The notes below the pieces were generated by a model that saw nothing but the letters and a program-made list of their open reading frames with translations, was not told the origin of the DNA and ran no database searches. 64,000 nt of DNA, from NCBI GenBank assembly GCA_037176725.1, contig JAZBRS010000035.1:50416001-50480000 (forward strand), in the 5' to 3' direction. Each line of letters starts with the position of its first letter. The stretch's first letter is position 1. The position numbers and the translations under genes are program-made. Shown one piece after another: positions 28,171 through 38,600 of the stretch. The DNA comes from Posidonia oceanica. Taxonomy: Eukaryota > Streptophyta > Magnoliopsida > Alismatales > Posidoniaceae.

Positions 28171-28964
28171 AGGTTTTAATATGGGAGAAGGAAAGGAGAG
28201 AAAGAAAGGAAGAAGGAAATAAAGAAGGAGAGGAAGGAAAGATAAGAAATTAAAGATCAAATAACATAGGATAGGATAAAATAAAATAAAATAAAGATAA
28301 AATAGAGGGAAGAGAGGGGAATAAAGTGGTTCCATTGGAGAGCAGGAAGAGGAAAGAAAGAGAAGAAATGAAGGAGAAAGAGAAGGAGGATAAGGAGGAG
28401 AGAGAAAAGAATAATTAGGAGAGAGAAAAAAGATAATCAGGAGAAAGAAAAGGATAATCAGAAGAGAAAGAAGGTGAAAGGCTTGGGTTTGGAGGTGGTT
28501 TTTTGTGTGTGTGACCTAGGACTTCTAGGGTTTGACCTAGGGTTTAATCTAGGATTTTCTAAGGTTTTAAATGGGATTTTTGAAGGGTTTTTGGAAGGTT
28601 TAGGGTTTAGGTTTTGAAATGGGTTTTGGTTTAGGATTTGGATTGGACTTCAGGATTGTTTTACCTAGGTTTTCTAGAGTTTTTGGATGGTTTTCTAGGT
28701 TGAAGAAAGGATGGGTTTTCTTAGGTTTTTTTGTGTAGTTTTCGGGTTAGGGTTTTGAGAGGGTTTTGATGTGGTTTTGGTTTAAAAAATGGGTGTAGTT
28801 CTAGGTTTGTTTTTGGGGTTTGATTTGGAGTTTGGTTTAGGGTTTGTGATTTTGGTTGTAAAAATGGGTGTGGGTTTAAGGTTTAGTGTTTAGGGTTTTG
28901 GGTGTTGGGTTTGAGTCCACCGGAGAAGAGCCACTAATGCAGGAGTAAAAATGGGGTGTCTACA

Positions 28965-29990
28965 ATGAGTCCGAAACTCATCCTTTCCGGTCGATAAGTC
29001 TGAAACTTATCACTTTTCTTTTTCTTTTCCAGTTGATGAGTCTGAAACTCATCCTTTCCGGTCGATAAGTCCAAAACTTATCACTTTTCTTTTCCTTTTC
29101 TCGTCGATGAGTCCGAAACTCATCCTTTTCGGTCGATAAGTCCAAAACTTATCACTTTTCTTTTGCTTTTCCAGTCGATGAGTCCAAAACTCATCATTTC
29201 CGATCGATAAGTCCAAAACTTATCACTTTTCTTTTGCTTTTCCAATCGATGAGTCCGAAACTAATCCTTTCCAATCGATAATTCCGAAACTTATCAGTTT
29301 TCTTTTGCTTTTCCAGTCGATGAGTTCGAAACACATCCTTTCCAGTCGATAAGTCCGAAACTTATCACTTTTCTTTTGCTTTTCTGGTCGATGAGTCTGA
29401 AACTCATCCTTTCCGGTCGATAAGTCCAAAACTTATCACTTTTCTTTTGCTTTTCTGGTCGATGAGTCCGAAACTCATCCTTTCCGGTCGATAAGTATGA
29501 AACTTATCACTTTTCTTTTGCTTTTCCAGTCGATGTGTCCGAAACTCATCCTTTCCGGTCGATAAGTCCGAAACTTATCACTTTTCTTTTGCTTTTCCAA
29601 TCGATGAGTCAGAAACTCATCCTTTTCGGTCGATAAGTCTGAAACTTATCACTTTTCTTTTGCCTTTCCAGTCGATAAGTTTGAAACTTATCACTTTTCT
29701 TTTGCTTTTCTGGTCGATGAGTCCGAAACTCATCCTTTTCGGTCGATAAGTCCGAAACTTATCACTTTTCTTTCGCTTTTCTGGTCAATGAGTCCGAAAC
29801 TCATCCTTTCCAGTCGATAAGTCCGAAACTTATCACTTTTCTTTTGCTTTTCTAGTCGATAGGTACGAAACCTATCCCTTTTGGTTGATAAGTTCGAAAC
29901 TTATCACTTTTTTTCTTCCCGTTGCCGTCGATAGGTCCGAAACCTATCGTTTACCACATCGTGCCCTTTCCGATCGGTATGTCCGAAACT
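28965..29990 (+). repeat. 71-bp hairpin tandem array, 3' region of element D
   Basis: About 14 units of 71 bp (starts at 29035 and 29106, for example). Each unit holds two hairpins: GATGAGT-CCGAA-ACTCATC and GATAAGT-CCGAA-ACTTATC, joined by CTTTCCGGTC and a T/C-rich linker. A third form, GATAGGT/ACCTATC, appears at about 29862 and 29930. The stems differ at matching positions in both arms. Some copies carry changes in one arm only (for example near 29260 and 29535), so decay is present too. Confidence 0.88.
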
Positions 29991-31003
29991 TGCCAATTAT
30001 CATCCTTTGTGCAACTTCGCTCTGAGCGGACGAAGTCCTGCTTGCTTGCTTCCTCAGGTGAGGACAAGCCCCCTTTTCTTTCATGCGACTCTGCTAGAGT
30101 CCTTCTCACTTGCTTCCTCGGGCTAGGATAAGCTATCATTTTTCCTTCTACTGGGCTGGTAGCCCTAACTACTTGATTGACACCCGTCACACTGTCTAAC
30201 CTTCCTCTCGGTACCAAGAGCGCTTCTTAGCTGCCCTTGTTATCACCTCCTTGATACTAGGGGCATCTTTTCTGCTGCCTTTGGTGTCTTTCTTGGGTTG
30301 GTAACCCATATTACCCGGACGACATCTATCATAATGTCAAGCGTCTTTTGGGCTGATAGCGATAACTATCCGGTGACGAGTCCGTCAACTCCTTGGGTCG
30401 ATAACCCAAACTATCTAGTGATGAGTCCGTCAACTCCTCAGGTCGTTAACTCGAACTATCTGGTGATGAGTCTATCAACTCATAATCCATTGCATCAACA
30501 TCACATGCTAGTTAGTTGCATTAGCATCACATGCTAGGTTGTAGCACCAGCATCACATGCACACTAGCATTGCATACTTTCTCCATCCCCAGCATAGTCA
30601 AGCACGACATCACAACAATATGCATCACACCAGCGCTGCTTAGAGCCGTACACAGCTCAGCACACAGCATCAACATCCCATGCTAGAGTTGCCTCGATCC
30701 TCAGCACGTAGCATTGCATTATCCATAACATTTGCACACTCGCATGCTTCACCTGCGTCTTCCCAGCGGAGTTAAGCATGATGAGCATCAATGCAAGTTT
30801 CGCATCAGCATCAACACAGCATCAACATTGCATCATGCATCAGCATTTGCACCTACATTTTCATTTGCATCGCGACAACGAGTCATGACTTTCGGTGTAT
30901 CCGCCAGATAAGTGACTCACGCCAACAGCATCAGTGCTTCTGCCGGTTTGGGTGGGGTGTCTTGTCGACCTTGAGCAGCAGCCTCGGTAACCTTGACCTC
31001 GCT
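29991..31003 (+). other. Remaining 3' non-coding region of element D
   Basis: No coding sequence. 30000-30130 holds GAGCGGACGAAGTCC and CTTGCTTCCTC..GAGGACAAGC, the complement of the F array units. Near 30254 is GATACTAGGGGCATC, one arm of the hairpin kept in H and F. 30290-30480 has GGGTT..AACCC and GATGAGTCCGTCAACTC repeats. 30480-30880 is rich in CAGCATCAACATC and CACATGCTAG words. 30880-30920 has GAGTCATGACT...AGTGACTC, a block shared with F, G and H at the same distance from the purine tract. Confidence 0.65.
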
Positions 31004-31017
31004 CAGGGAGGGGCATC
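31004..31017 (+). other. Polypurine tract of element D
   Basis: CAGGGAGGGGCATC directly before the LTR start TGTAGACACC. The identical motif precedes the 3' LTRs of F and G; H has one change. Confidence 0.8.
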
Positions 31018-31090
31018 TGTAGACACCCCATTTTGGCAACTGTTCGTTGGTGGATCTCTCTGTAGGCATGCTTGGATTGTTGCTTGGCAA

Positions 31091-31300
31091 CCTAATCCTA
31101 ATCCCAATCCTAATCTCAATCCCAATCCCAATCCTAATCCCAATCCTAATCCCAATCCCAATCCCAATCCCAATCCCAATCCCAATCCTAATTCTAATCC
31201 CAATCCTAATTCTAATCCCAATCCTAATCCTAATCCCAATGCTAATCCCAATCCCAATCCCAAATCCCAATCCCAAATCCTAATCCAAATCCCAATCCCG
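31091..31300 (+). repeat. CCCAAT/CCTAAT hexanucleotide repeat in LTR D
   Basis: About 35 hexamers of CCCAAT, CCTAAT and variants, followed to 31420 by looser ACCCTAA and CCAAACCTAAT words. The multiple-of-3 period opens frames of Asn-Pro, Ile-Pro and Gly-Leu repeats on both strands; these are not genes. Confidence 0.88.
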
Positions 31301-33227
31301 GACCCCACCAAAAACATAATCCCAAACCTAATCCAACCCTAATCCCAAACCTAATCCCAAATCCATTCCAAACCTAAATCCAAACCCTAAAACCAACCCT
31401 AACCTTAAACCTAACCCAAAGCCCAAAAGCAGCCCAAACTACAGGGACGGGCCAGGATTTCACTACAGTAGGCCCTGTCCAGTTCTGTCGCCTGTCCTAG
31501 TGGCGACTAGTGATGTCGCCTATCTTAGCAGCGACGTGCGTGGTCGCCATGTCGAGCGGTGACTCGGGACTTGTTCAAACTCCCGCACGCGTGACCTGTC
31601 GTCACCCTCCACTAACCGATCGGTCACTTACTCGTCGTCCCCTCCCACTTACTACCACTTACACATCATCACCTCCAAAAGACTTCCGCGAGCTCTACCA
31701 CACTATGCCACTAACTCGCCATCCCCTCCAGCCTGACGACGACCGCTGCCACCTAACAGAGCTCGCCGAACTAACTGGCGAACCCATCACATTTCTCGAC
31801 ATCCCACACAATTCACAAAGCCATCGACCTCCAAAACGATCGAAAACCTTCCCATGTGTGAGAGCAAACATCCCCCGAGCGTCTCGTGCCTCGTTCTGTC
31901 CTTCCCGCTCGTTGCTTTCCGAGTTCATTGCCGTTTGACCTCGCCGACACTGGAGAAGACAACTACCTCCCACTCAGGTAACCTCTCCCTCTTCATTTGG
32001 TTTTGTTCCTTGAAGAGAGTAGATCATTTCTGTGTGTTTTCCCGCATTTTTAGCATTCGTTTTCGTCGTTTTTCATTTCTTCTTCCTCGACTCTGGCGTT
32101 GTCCGCTACTCGTGTGAGGCTGTCTGACCCTTGAGCACGTGACACGGGCTATCCCAGAGCTCACCCACATCCCACCTTGCATGCCGGTTCTTCCCCAAAC
32201 CTCCTCCGTGCTCCAGGGAAGCCCCTGAGCTTGTGTTTTCTCATCCCTTTAGCTTCGCTGGACTGCCTATCTTCCCCACCACTCACCGACATTCCAGACT
32301 CCTCACCGTGCAGTCCCGGCCTCCCTCATGGCCAGACAGCCCGCGTGGCCGGCCGTTGACGGCGAGGAGGTGGTGGGAAGCATCCAGTTGGTCATTCTTA
32401 GTTCCGATTGTTTCCTTGGCCTCGTACCAACTCCCCCATGCTTCCAGTGAGTCATGCGTAAGCCCTGGAGCTCCCCAGCCTCCTCCATGGCTGCTGGAGT
32501 CCTTGGCCCTGATGAGGAAACCCATTAGATGGGGGGAGCGATCCACAGGCTCGTTTTCGATTTTGATTGCATGTGTATGTTCCTGGGAACGCCGTCGAGC
32601 TTCCCTAATCATCATTTGGATTTTAGGCATCGCTAGCGATACATGATATGGCGTTGAACTCCGGCCAGCGGACTACTAGTCGCATCGCCTGTTGCAGCGG
32701 CGACTCGACTGCGCTTCTGGCAGTCCCCGGGCTAGACTTTGCGCCGGTGTATTACGTGACACAGGCACTCATTTTTTATTCTGATTGCATGAATGTATTT
32801 CTTGATATGCCGTCTGTCTATGTGAGTGTTTACTTACAGGTTTTACGATCGTTTGCGTAGTTTAATCGGTCGGCGAAGATCACTGTCTGGCTTGCCTGAG
32901 GTAGCCTTTACCTCCAGTCAGAGTGGCAACTTGCACCATCGCTGTGCACAGCGGCAACGTGCACTATTGCCATGGTGATCGGCTACTCAGGCAAAGTTTC
33001 AGACAGTGGGCTGAGCCCCTTGTTTGCAGCCTTGTTCTTGACTCACTTTGTTTTGGTTTTATTTCCTTGCTTTGTTTATCGTTGTATAATGTTATTTCAG
33101 CTTTAAATAGTCGTTTTGGCATGGTTTTGCTAAGCTTCGCATGGTTATTAATTGCATGTTGCATCCCGCCCTCGGGCGAATATAAACCGGTGTTATACGC
33201 CAACATTAGCCACACAAGAGCGGATTG

Positions 33228-33305
33228 GCCAAGAAAGACCGACTCCCTCGGGCGTGTCGGGGGTGCCTAACACCTTCCCCGCACGTAATAGGAATCCTTA
33301 CCCTT
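33228..33305 (+). other. Conserved LTR core block, LTR D
   Basis: CGGGCGTGTCGGGGGTGCC followed by TAACACCTTCCCCGCACGTA on the sense strand. About 295 bp from the LTR end. It shares this block with the minus-strand LTRs, although most of LTR D does not align with them. Confidence 0.72.
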
Positions 33306-33598
33306 TCTTTGGACTACATTGACCTTGTGTTATATACACTTGGATCGGATTTGCATGTTTTTAACTACATGAGTTTTCCTGCATGTTTTTGTATACAGTT
33401 TTCCTAGTCTTCCGGCTTTTTAATAGATTAGGTGGCGACTCCATTTATTTTACTTTTGTATTCCTTTGTATTCTTTGCCCTTTTTCAGTGTTTTTTAGTC
33501 GACTGTCCTTCCTCAGATCCACCATTGGCCGTGACCTCTCAATCGGCCAGTGCGCACGAGCTCTGGTAGCGTGTGGTCGCAGTTTCGAGACGATCACA

Positions 33599-34185
33599 GG
33601 TGCTTAAAGAAATCCTTCCTTGCAAACATGGGAAACTGAGACTGAACTGGAAGGACCATACTTGGTGGTTGAGGCATATCTAGGCAATGCCTATTGTTTG
33701 GCCAGAGAGGATGGCACTAGTCTTGAATATCCTTGGAATGCACTCCACCTCAAACAGTACTAACCTTGACATGCACACTGAGCCACTAGATTGCCCGTGC
33801 TTGTGAACCTACTATTTTCCAAAGCCTAAGAGTCGTGTCTTAACCTCACCTCACAAACACCTTGTGGGAAAAGGAGTGGAAATAATCCAACAATGAGATA
33901 GAGGCAAATCATAAGAAGCCCCCTCCCAGTTCATGAATAACAAGTCCACACACATCCTTTGAGTCAGACATACTACCTTAGTGCAAATCTCACTAAATTG
34001 TGATGGGGTAGGTTTTTAAGGCCAAGCTTAGAAGCACAAAAGAGGGGAGTGTACCAAAAAAGAGTATTTTGGTCCATCAATAAATGAATATCTATTGGCC
34101 GAGAACTCAAACAGGGGTGAGACCACTAACGCTTGCCAAAATACCCAAGAAAAGAAAGAAGAGAAAAGAAAAGAAGGTAGTAAAG
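33599..34185 (+). mobile_element. Element E: relic of an older Ty3/gypsy element
   Basis: This is the sequence between the D and F insertions. It holds the end of an integrase frame on the plus strand (separate entry) and about 420 bp after its stop without a recognised motif, partly A/G-rich at 34130-34185. The 5' part of E should lie left of the window. The right edge is cut by element F; TAAAG at 34181-34185 would be the target duplication of F. Confidence 0.6.
33633..33763 (+). pseudogene. C-terminal end of integrase, element E
   Basis: The frame reads KLRLNW, then after a one-base loss at about 33651 continues GPYLVVEAY...GNAYCLA, PWNALHLKQY and a TAA stop at 33761-33763. This is the GPY/F module that ends Ty3/gypsy integrases. 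Its residues differ clearly from the matching ends of A and F (GPFVVKQIFSGG...CYLKKYYQ in A), so E belongs to another lineage or an old branch. The upstream part is separated by the insertion of D at 33598. Confidence 0.68.
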
Positions 34186-34517
34186 TGTAGTAATCCTGAA
34201 TTCTGATCGTCCATGTACGATACCAAAGCTCGCGTGCACCGATCAAAATAGGCTCACTATATGCAGCAGGATCCGAGGGAAGAAACTCGACTCGAAAACG
34301 CTGGCAAAAGAAGAAAAAAGAAAAGATAAGACAAATCGAAGTTGCCACTAGGTCTATTAAGTTGGGAGACAGGGAAAACCGAGGGTAATGCATGAAAAGA
34401 CATGCAAAACAGGATGCAAAGAGGGGCGAAGGGATGCAATGCTAAGCTATGCTATGCTATGCTATGACTCATGCCTAGGATAAAGGAAAGGTCGATGCGA
34501 GCCAAGAGAAAGGGCAA

Positions 34518-34590
34518 GGACTCCTGTTACACATGGGGAAGGTGTTAGGCACCCCCGATACATCCGAGAATCGGTCTTTCTTAGGCAATC
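34518..34590 (-). other. Conserved LTR core block, LTR F
   Basis: Plus strand GGGGAAGGTGTTAGGCACCC; same block and same place (about 330 bp from the LTR end) as in the other LTRs, with changes on the CACGCCCGAG side. Confidence 0.68.
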
Positions 34591-35012
34591 TCGCGCTAAT
34601 GCAGGGAAATGCTAGCCTAATGCCTAAATGCAATGAATGTCTACCTGCTATGCATGGGAAATAAACGTGCTATCTACGTGCTCAGCAACGCTGCTAGTGT
34701 TCCGAACTAGGCGGACCCTATTCATGAGAACTCCTAGGTAGTAAGCATCATAGCCCTAATGCAGATGCAGGCGATAAAACAAAGCTACGGGGAAAACCAG
34801 GCAATGCAAACGACATGCAAGCGATAAAGCAAAGTAGGCACGGAAAACGGTGCAAAGGCGCAGTGCAAAACCAAAATAGGGGTTAGGTAGCATGCATGGG
34901 GGTAGCAGTAGGTACTAGGAGCGATAAAATGCGGAAATCGGTGAACAAAACAAGATCAGCATTTTAAAAACCAAATCTAGCCAACTGCAAGCGTTGGACG
35001 CTGGCATCAGCG

Positions 35013-37312
35013 GCGTCCAACGTTGGACGCTGCCATTGCTGGCGTCCAACGTTGGACGCTGCCATTGCTGGCGTCCAACAACTGTTGGAGGCAGACAGCA
35101 TGTAGCTTTTTAGAAAACGATGCATTCTAGCTATATGGATGCATTACAGATGTAGAAAATGCAACTAAATGGGTGCATGACATGCAGGACAAACCTGACA
35201 GAAGATCAGAAGAGGAATCAGAGCAAGGGGCAAGCTAGGATCAAGGATCAGAGCAAGTAGAGTGTTGGACACCCGTGGGCATGGAGTCCATCGTTAGACA
35301 CTAGAGAGATAGGCGTCCAACACAGGCTAGAGGGAAACAAGAGAAAGAAGCATGCAAATAACAAATAAAAAATAGGGACATGCATTTGGGCCACTAGGGA
35401 TAAACACAGACTGAGCATACAAGCATGGGATCACACAAAAAATCAAAAAACTTACCATCTGCAACCTGTGCCAGGCATGAAGCACAATGTTGGACGTGAG
35501 CTGAGCCGGTGTCCAATGTTGGACGCCTGCACCAGCAGCGTACAACGCCCTGAGAGGCACAAACACATAGGAAACTTGCAAAAAACAAGCATATGGACTA
35601 TGGAAGCCATGGAATAATTGCAAAGAAAGCTAAGCATGCATGTAAACGTAGGAATCATGCAAGCAAACAAATTAGAACATCATGCAAGCTAACAAGAACA
35701 AGATAGAGGAGCAAGGCCGTTAGACGCTGGAGACAGCAGCGTCCAACGTTGGACGCCGAAGCCTCTAGTGTCCAACACTTGCAGAATGCAAACCCACCTG
35801 TGTTAAGGGGGAGCTCAGCTCCAAACCCCACCTATATGCATGCAAACTACTAAGACATGCCAGAACAAACAAAAACATCCACAGCAAGCATTTAATCCAA
35901 GAGAAGCAAATAGAAAGAGAGCAAGCATGGAAATAAAGGATTAAACTTGCAAAAGGAAGGCGTGCAACTTAAAAGGACCTTAGCAAACCTAAGCATGGTT
36001 CCCATAGGGGCCAAGCATCTCTAAGCAAGCAAGGATCATGCATAGACAGCAAAAGAGGCAGGATACAAGCATGGTAGCAAATAAGAACAAGCAGGCATGT
36101 TGGACGCTAGATGAACCAGCGTCCAACGTTGGACGCGGCTCACCCAGGCGTCCAACGCAGGCAGATAGCAGATGGACTTAAAGCATGCAAAAAGATTTAG
36201 GCATGGATCAAACAAGAAAGTAGGCATGGCATAGCATCTGAGAACACATAAAGAAGGCATGTAGCATGGGTTCGCAAGAAGAAACAAGCAATAGCAGAGC
36301 ATGGCAAAGCAGGAGCAAAGGCAAACAAAGCAGGGTGTTGGACGCTGGCTACTGCCGCGTCCAACGTTGGACACACCAGATTGGGCGTCCAACACACTGA
36401 AGATCCTTCTGGCCGCGAATCGTGACCAAAACGATCCAAAGCAGGGAGCAAGCTTGCTAATAAGCAAGAGGAGGTCGAGATGAACACGCCGGTGTGTTCG
36501 GAGCCAGAAATGGATGGCCAAATTAGGCCACCCACCTCCTCCACCTTGCTGCCGGAGGCTAAGCCAATTCCGGCCAACCAAGGCAGCGTGCAAGGGTATT
36601 AACTAGCCTAGCATGTTCCTACATGAGTGCACTAACTAATGGAAGCAAGGGCCTACCTGTGCGTGGCCTGGAGCGGCATGTTGGCCTCCATCACCGGCGC
36701 TACGAAAGTGGTGGCAGAGTTGACTCCGGCGAGGTCTTGCGGCCAGCTGGGGGCACAGAGGAGGCCAGCGAAGGGTCCAGAGGGAAGATGGATACTTGGT
36801 CTTCGCTTTGGAGGGATCGAATTTCCAAGGGGAGGCCTGTGCTGGTTTGTGTGTTCTTGTGAAGGAGGTTGTTTGGCATTGGCTTTGTGTTGGGTTGCAT
36901 GGGTTTGGGTGCAAATGGCAGCGGATTTAGAGGAGAATTGCGGGCTTGGCAGGCTGTGGCAGGGGCTTCTGAGTGTGAGGAAGGCACGAGGGATGGCAGG
37001 AGTGTGGCAGGGGTGTGTCAGATGACCGACGAAGTCGCAGCGGTGGCTGACAAGGGCAGCTAAAGGCAGTGAGGGCCGAGAGAGTGGAAATGGTGCTGAG
37101 AAGGAAGGGATGGCTAGTAACTCGGCCTTGGAAGGTAGTGGATGGCTTGGAGTGCAAGAGGGGATAGGTAGTAAGTGCGGGGAGGCGGTGGACTGGACGG
37201 GAGGTGAGCTGGAGGGGGTGGAACAGCCACTGCTGCAACCGAGCAGTTGGACACTGGAGCAGGAAGCGTCCAACGTTGGACGCTAGCACAGGGCGCGTCC
37301 AACGTTGGACGC
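35013..37312. repeat. Dispersed 18-bp palindrome GCGTCCAACGTTGGACGC in LTR F
   Basis: Copies at 35013-35030, 35042-35059, 35739-35756, 36119-36136, 36357-36374 (last bases AC instead of GC), 37266-37283 and 37295-37312. Half-sites GTTGGACGC or GCGTCCAAC flank most copies at 15-25 bp, and a looser block lies at 35490-35550. The palindrome is perfect in at least six copies although LTR F is otherwise decayed, and I did not see it in the other LTRs. Confidence 0.88.
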
Positions 37313-37552
37313 TGCCTATTCTAGCATACAACACACCCAGTTGGTAAAAGCTGTAAATGGGCTTGGGCTTCGGCCTAGAAAGGTTTAAAAATTGCAAAAA
37401 GGCTTGGGTTAAGGCTTTTAGGGTTTGGGTAAGGTTTCAGGCTTGGAAATGGGTTAGAAATGGATTAGGAAAAAAGAGTGCCATTCCAGAGTCCATACGA
37501 GCCTGCAAGAGAAAACAACCAACTTCTAGGCTGTCAGAATGGGGTGTCTACA

Positions 37553-37566
37553 GATGCCCCTCCCTG
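37553..37566 (-). other. Polypurine tract of element F
   Basis: The sense strand reads CAGGGAGGGGCATC, directly before the LTR start. Identical to those of D and G. Confidence 0.82.
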
Positions 37567-38009
37567 AGCGAGGTCGAGTGTAGCGAGATCGTTGCTTAGG
37601 GTAGACAAGACAACCTACCTGACACCGGCAGGAGCGCAAATCACTGTAGGCACGAGTCATTTACACGGCGGATGAATCGGAAATCATGACTCAGAGCCAC
37701 AATGCAGATGCGAATGCTAATGCTAATGCAATGCGTGCCAGTGCGGATGCAATGCATGCCGATGCAGCTATTTACCATGCAATGCTGTTAGTAAAAGAAT
37801 GCGGTGCTGATGCAGAAGGGATGCAAAGAAAGCTGCAATGCAATGTATTGGTTTGGCGATTAGTCTGAGCCCAAAAAAGGGATGCCTGACAAGACTGACA
37901 GGCTTGGCATCTGAGCAGTTAGGGCTGCTAGCCCAACAAGCAAAAGGGGCAGACAATTGGACGGTTGTCGACCGAGCAGTTAGGGCTGCCAGCCTGCAGG
38001 GGAAACAGA

Positions 38010-38600
38010 AGCAGCTTGTCCTCACCCGTGGAAACAAGCAAGAAAGAGAAAGGGGGAAGGCAAGCGTGGGCATCGTCTGCATGGAGCGAAGCCACGCAAG
38101 GGCTGATCCTCGCACGAGGATACAAGGCAGGACTCCTAGCATACGGGGTCCGAGAAGAGCTTGTCCTCGCCCGAGGAAGCAAGCAAGAAAAGAAAGGGGG
38201 TAGGCAAGCGTGGGCATCGTCTGCACGGAGTGAAGCCACGCAAGGGCTGATCCTCGCACGAGGATACAGGGCAGGACTCCGAGCATACGGGGTCCGAGAA
38301 GAGCTTGTCTTCGCCCGAGGAAGCAAGCAAAAAAAGAAAGGGGGCAGGCAAGCATGGGCATCGTCCGCACAGAGTGAAGCCACGCAAGGGTTGATACTCG
38401 CACGAGGATACAGGGTAGGACTCCGAGCATATGGGGTCCAAGAAGAGGTCGTCCTCGCCCGAGGAAGCAAGCAAGAAAAGAAAGGGGGCAGGCAAGCGTG
38501 GGCATCGTCCGCACGGAGTGAAGCCACGCAAGGGGTGATCCTCGCACGAGGATACAGGGCAGGACTTTGAGCATACGGGGTCCAAGAAGAGCTTGTCCCC
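38010..38600 (-). repeat. 144-bp tandem array, 3' region of element F
   Basis: Units start at 38159, 38303, 38447 and 38591, spacing exactly 144. Each unit contains three hairpins: CCTCG-CC-CGAGG flanked by GCTTG/CAAGC, one of the form CTCCGT-CCGC-ACGGAG, and ATCCTCG-CA-CGAGGAT. The period of 48 codons keeps frames open on both strands (up to 399 residues on minus), which are not genes. Confidence 0.88.

Larger units (their letters stand above)
24876..28964 (-). mobile_element. Element C: partial LTR, cut by element B
   Basis: The right edge is a clean LTR start (sense TGTAGACACCCC, 28964). The left edge at 24876 is where B was inserted. The sequence just right of it (24890-25140) matches the part of the other LTRs directly after the core block, so about 400 bp of the LTR end are missing from this side. 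Zones: 40-bp repeats, A-rich (25550-26800), short GC-rich (26820-27060), T- and G-rich, purine-rich (28180-28460), G/T-rich end. It is the most diverged minus-strand LTR. Since D sequence follows directly at 28965, with no purine tract, this is the outer end of C and the LTR is its 5' LTR. Confidence 0.78.
28965..33598 (+). mobile_element. Element D: 3' non-coding region and 3' LTR of a plus-strand Tat/Ogre-type element
   Basis: This is the only well-kept plus-strand element. It holds a hairpin tandem array, further 3' non-coding sequence, a purine tract and a 2580-bp LTR. Its non-coding parts are the reverse complements in kind of those of F and H: GATAAGT/ACTTATC hairpins as in H, CTTGCTTCCTC..GAGGACAAGC words as in F, and the GATACTAGGGGCATC motif as in both. 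It is cut at 28965 by element C. The coding part must lie beyond the left edge of the window. Right-hand target duplication candidate: GGTGC at 33599-33603. Confidence 0.82.
31018..33598 (+). repeat. 3' LTR of element D (2581 bp)
   Basis: Begins TGTAGACACCCCATTTTGG and ends ...GACGATCACA. It is less than half the length of LTRs A, B, G and H and lacks the long T-rich and purine-rich zones. It keeps the primer-site-like motif (33433-33442), the core block (33228-33305) and the CACGAGCTCTGGTAGCGTG segment near its end, which aligns with the ends of LTRs A-H. Between 31440 and 32900 the sequence is mixed and not repetitive; frames there are short and have no recognised product. Confidence 0.83.
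34186..37552 (-). repeat. 3' LTR of element F (3367 bp)
   Basis: The sense strand begins TGTAGACACCCC (37552) and ends ...GGATTACTACA (34186). The end part keeps the core block (34518-34590) and a decayed primer-site-like motif (34338-34347). The middle is unlike the other LTRs: no long T-rich or purine-rich zones, many GGCATG/GCAAGC words, and seven copies of an 18-bp palindrome. A GC-richer zone at 36490-37240 has frames on both strands, none recognised. Confidence 0.88.

Noticed and set aside
28965..29990. Hammerhead-ribozyme-like words (GATGAGTCCGAAAC) in the D array
   Set aside because: The words resemble the CTGATGAG...CGAAAC core, but there is no stem II, the C-T-G before ATGAG is not kept (CGATGAG in most units), and no cleavage triplet sits in the right place. 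They are simple hairpins.
30791..31342. Asn-Pro, Ile-Pro and Gly-Leu repeat proteins over 30791-31342
   Set aside because: Produced by the CCCAAT/CCTAAT hexamer array read in different frames.
31440..32900. Possible host gene in LTR D (frames up to 142 codons)
   Set aside because: Frames are short, on both strands, and lie between the start and end of an LTR. No exon pattern or domain recognised.
36490..37273. Possible host gene in the GC-richer part of LTR F (frames of 128-206 codons)
   Set aside because: Overlapping frames on both strands with low-complexity Ser/Pro content, inside LTR boundaries, without a recognised domain.
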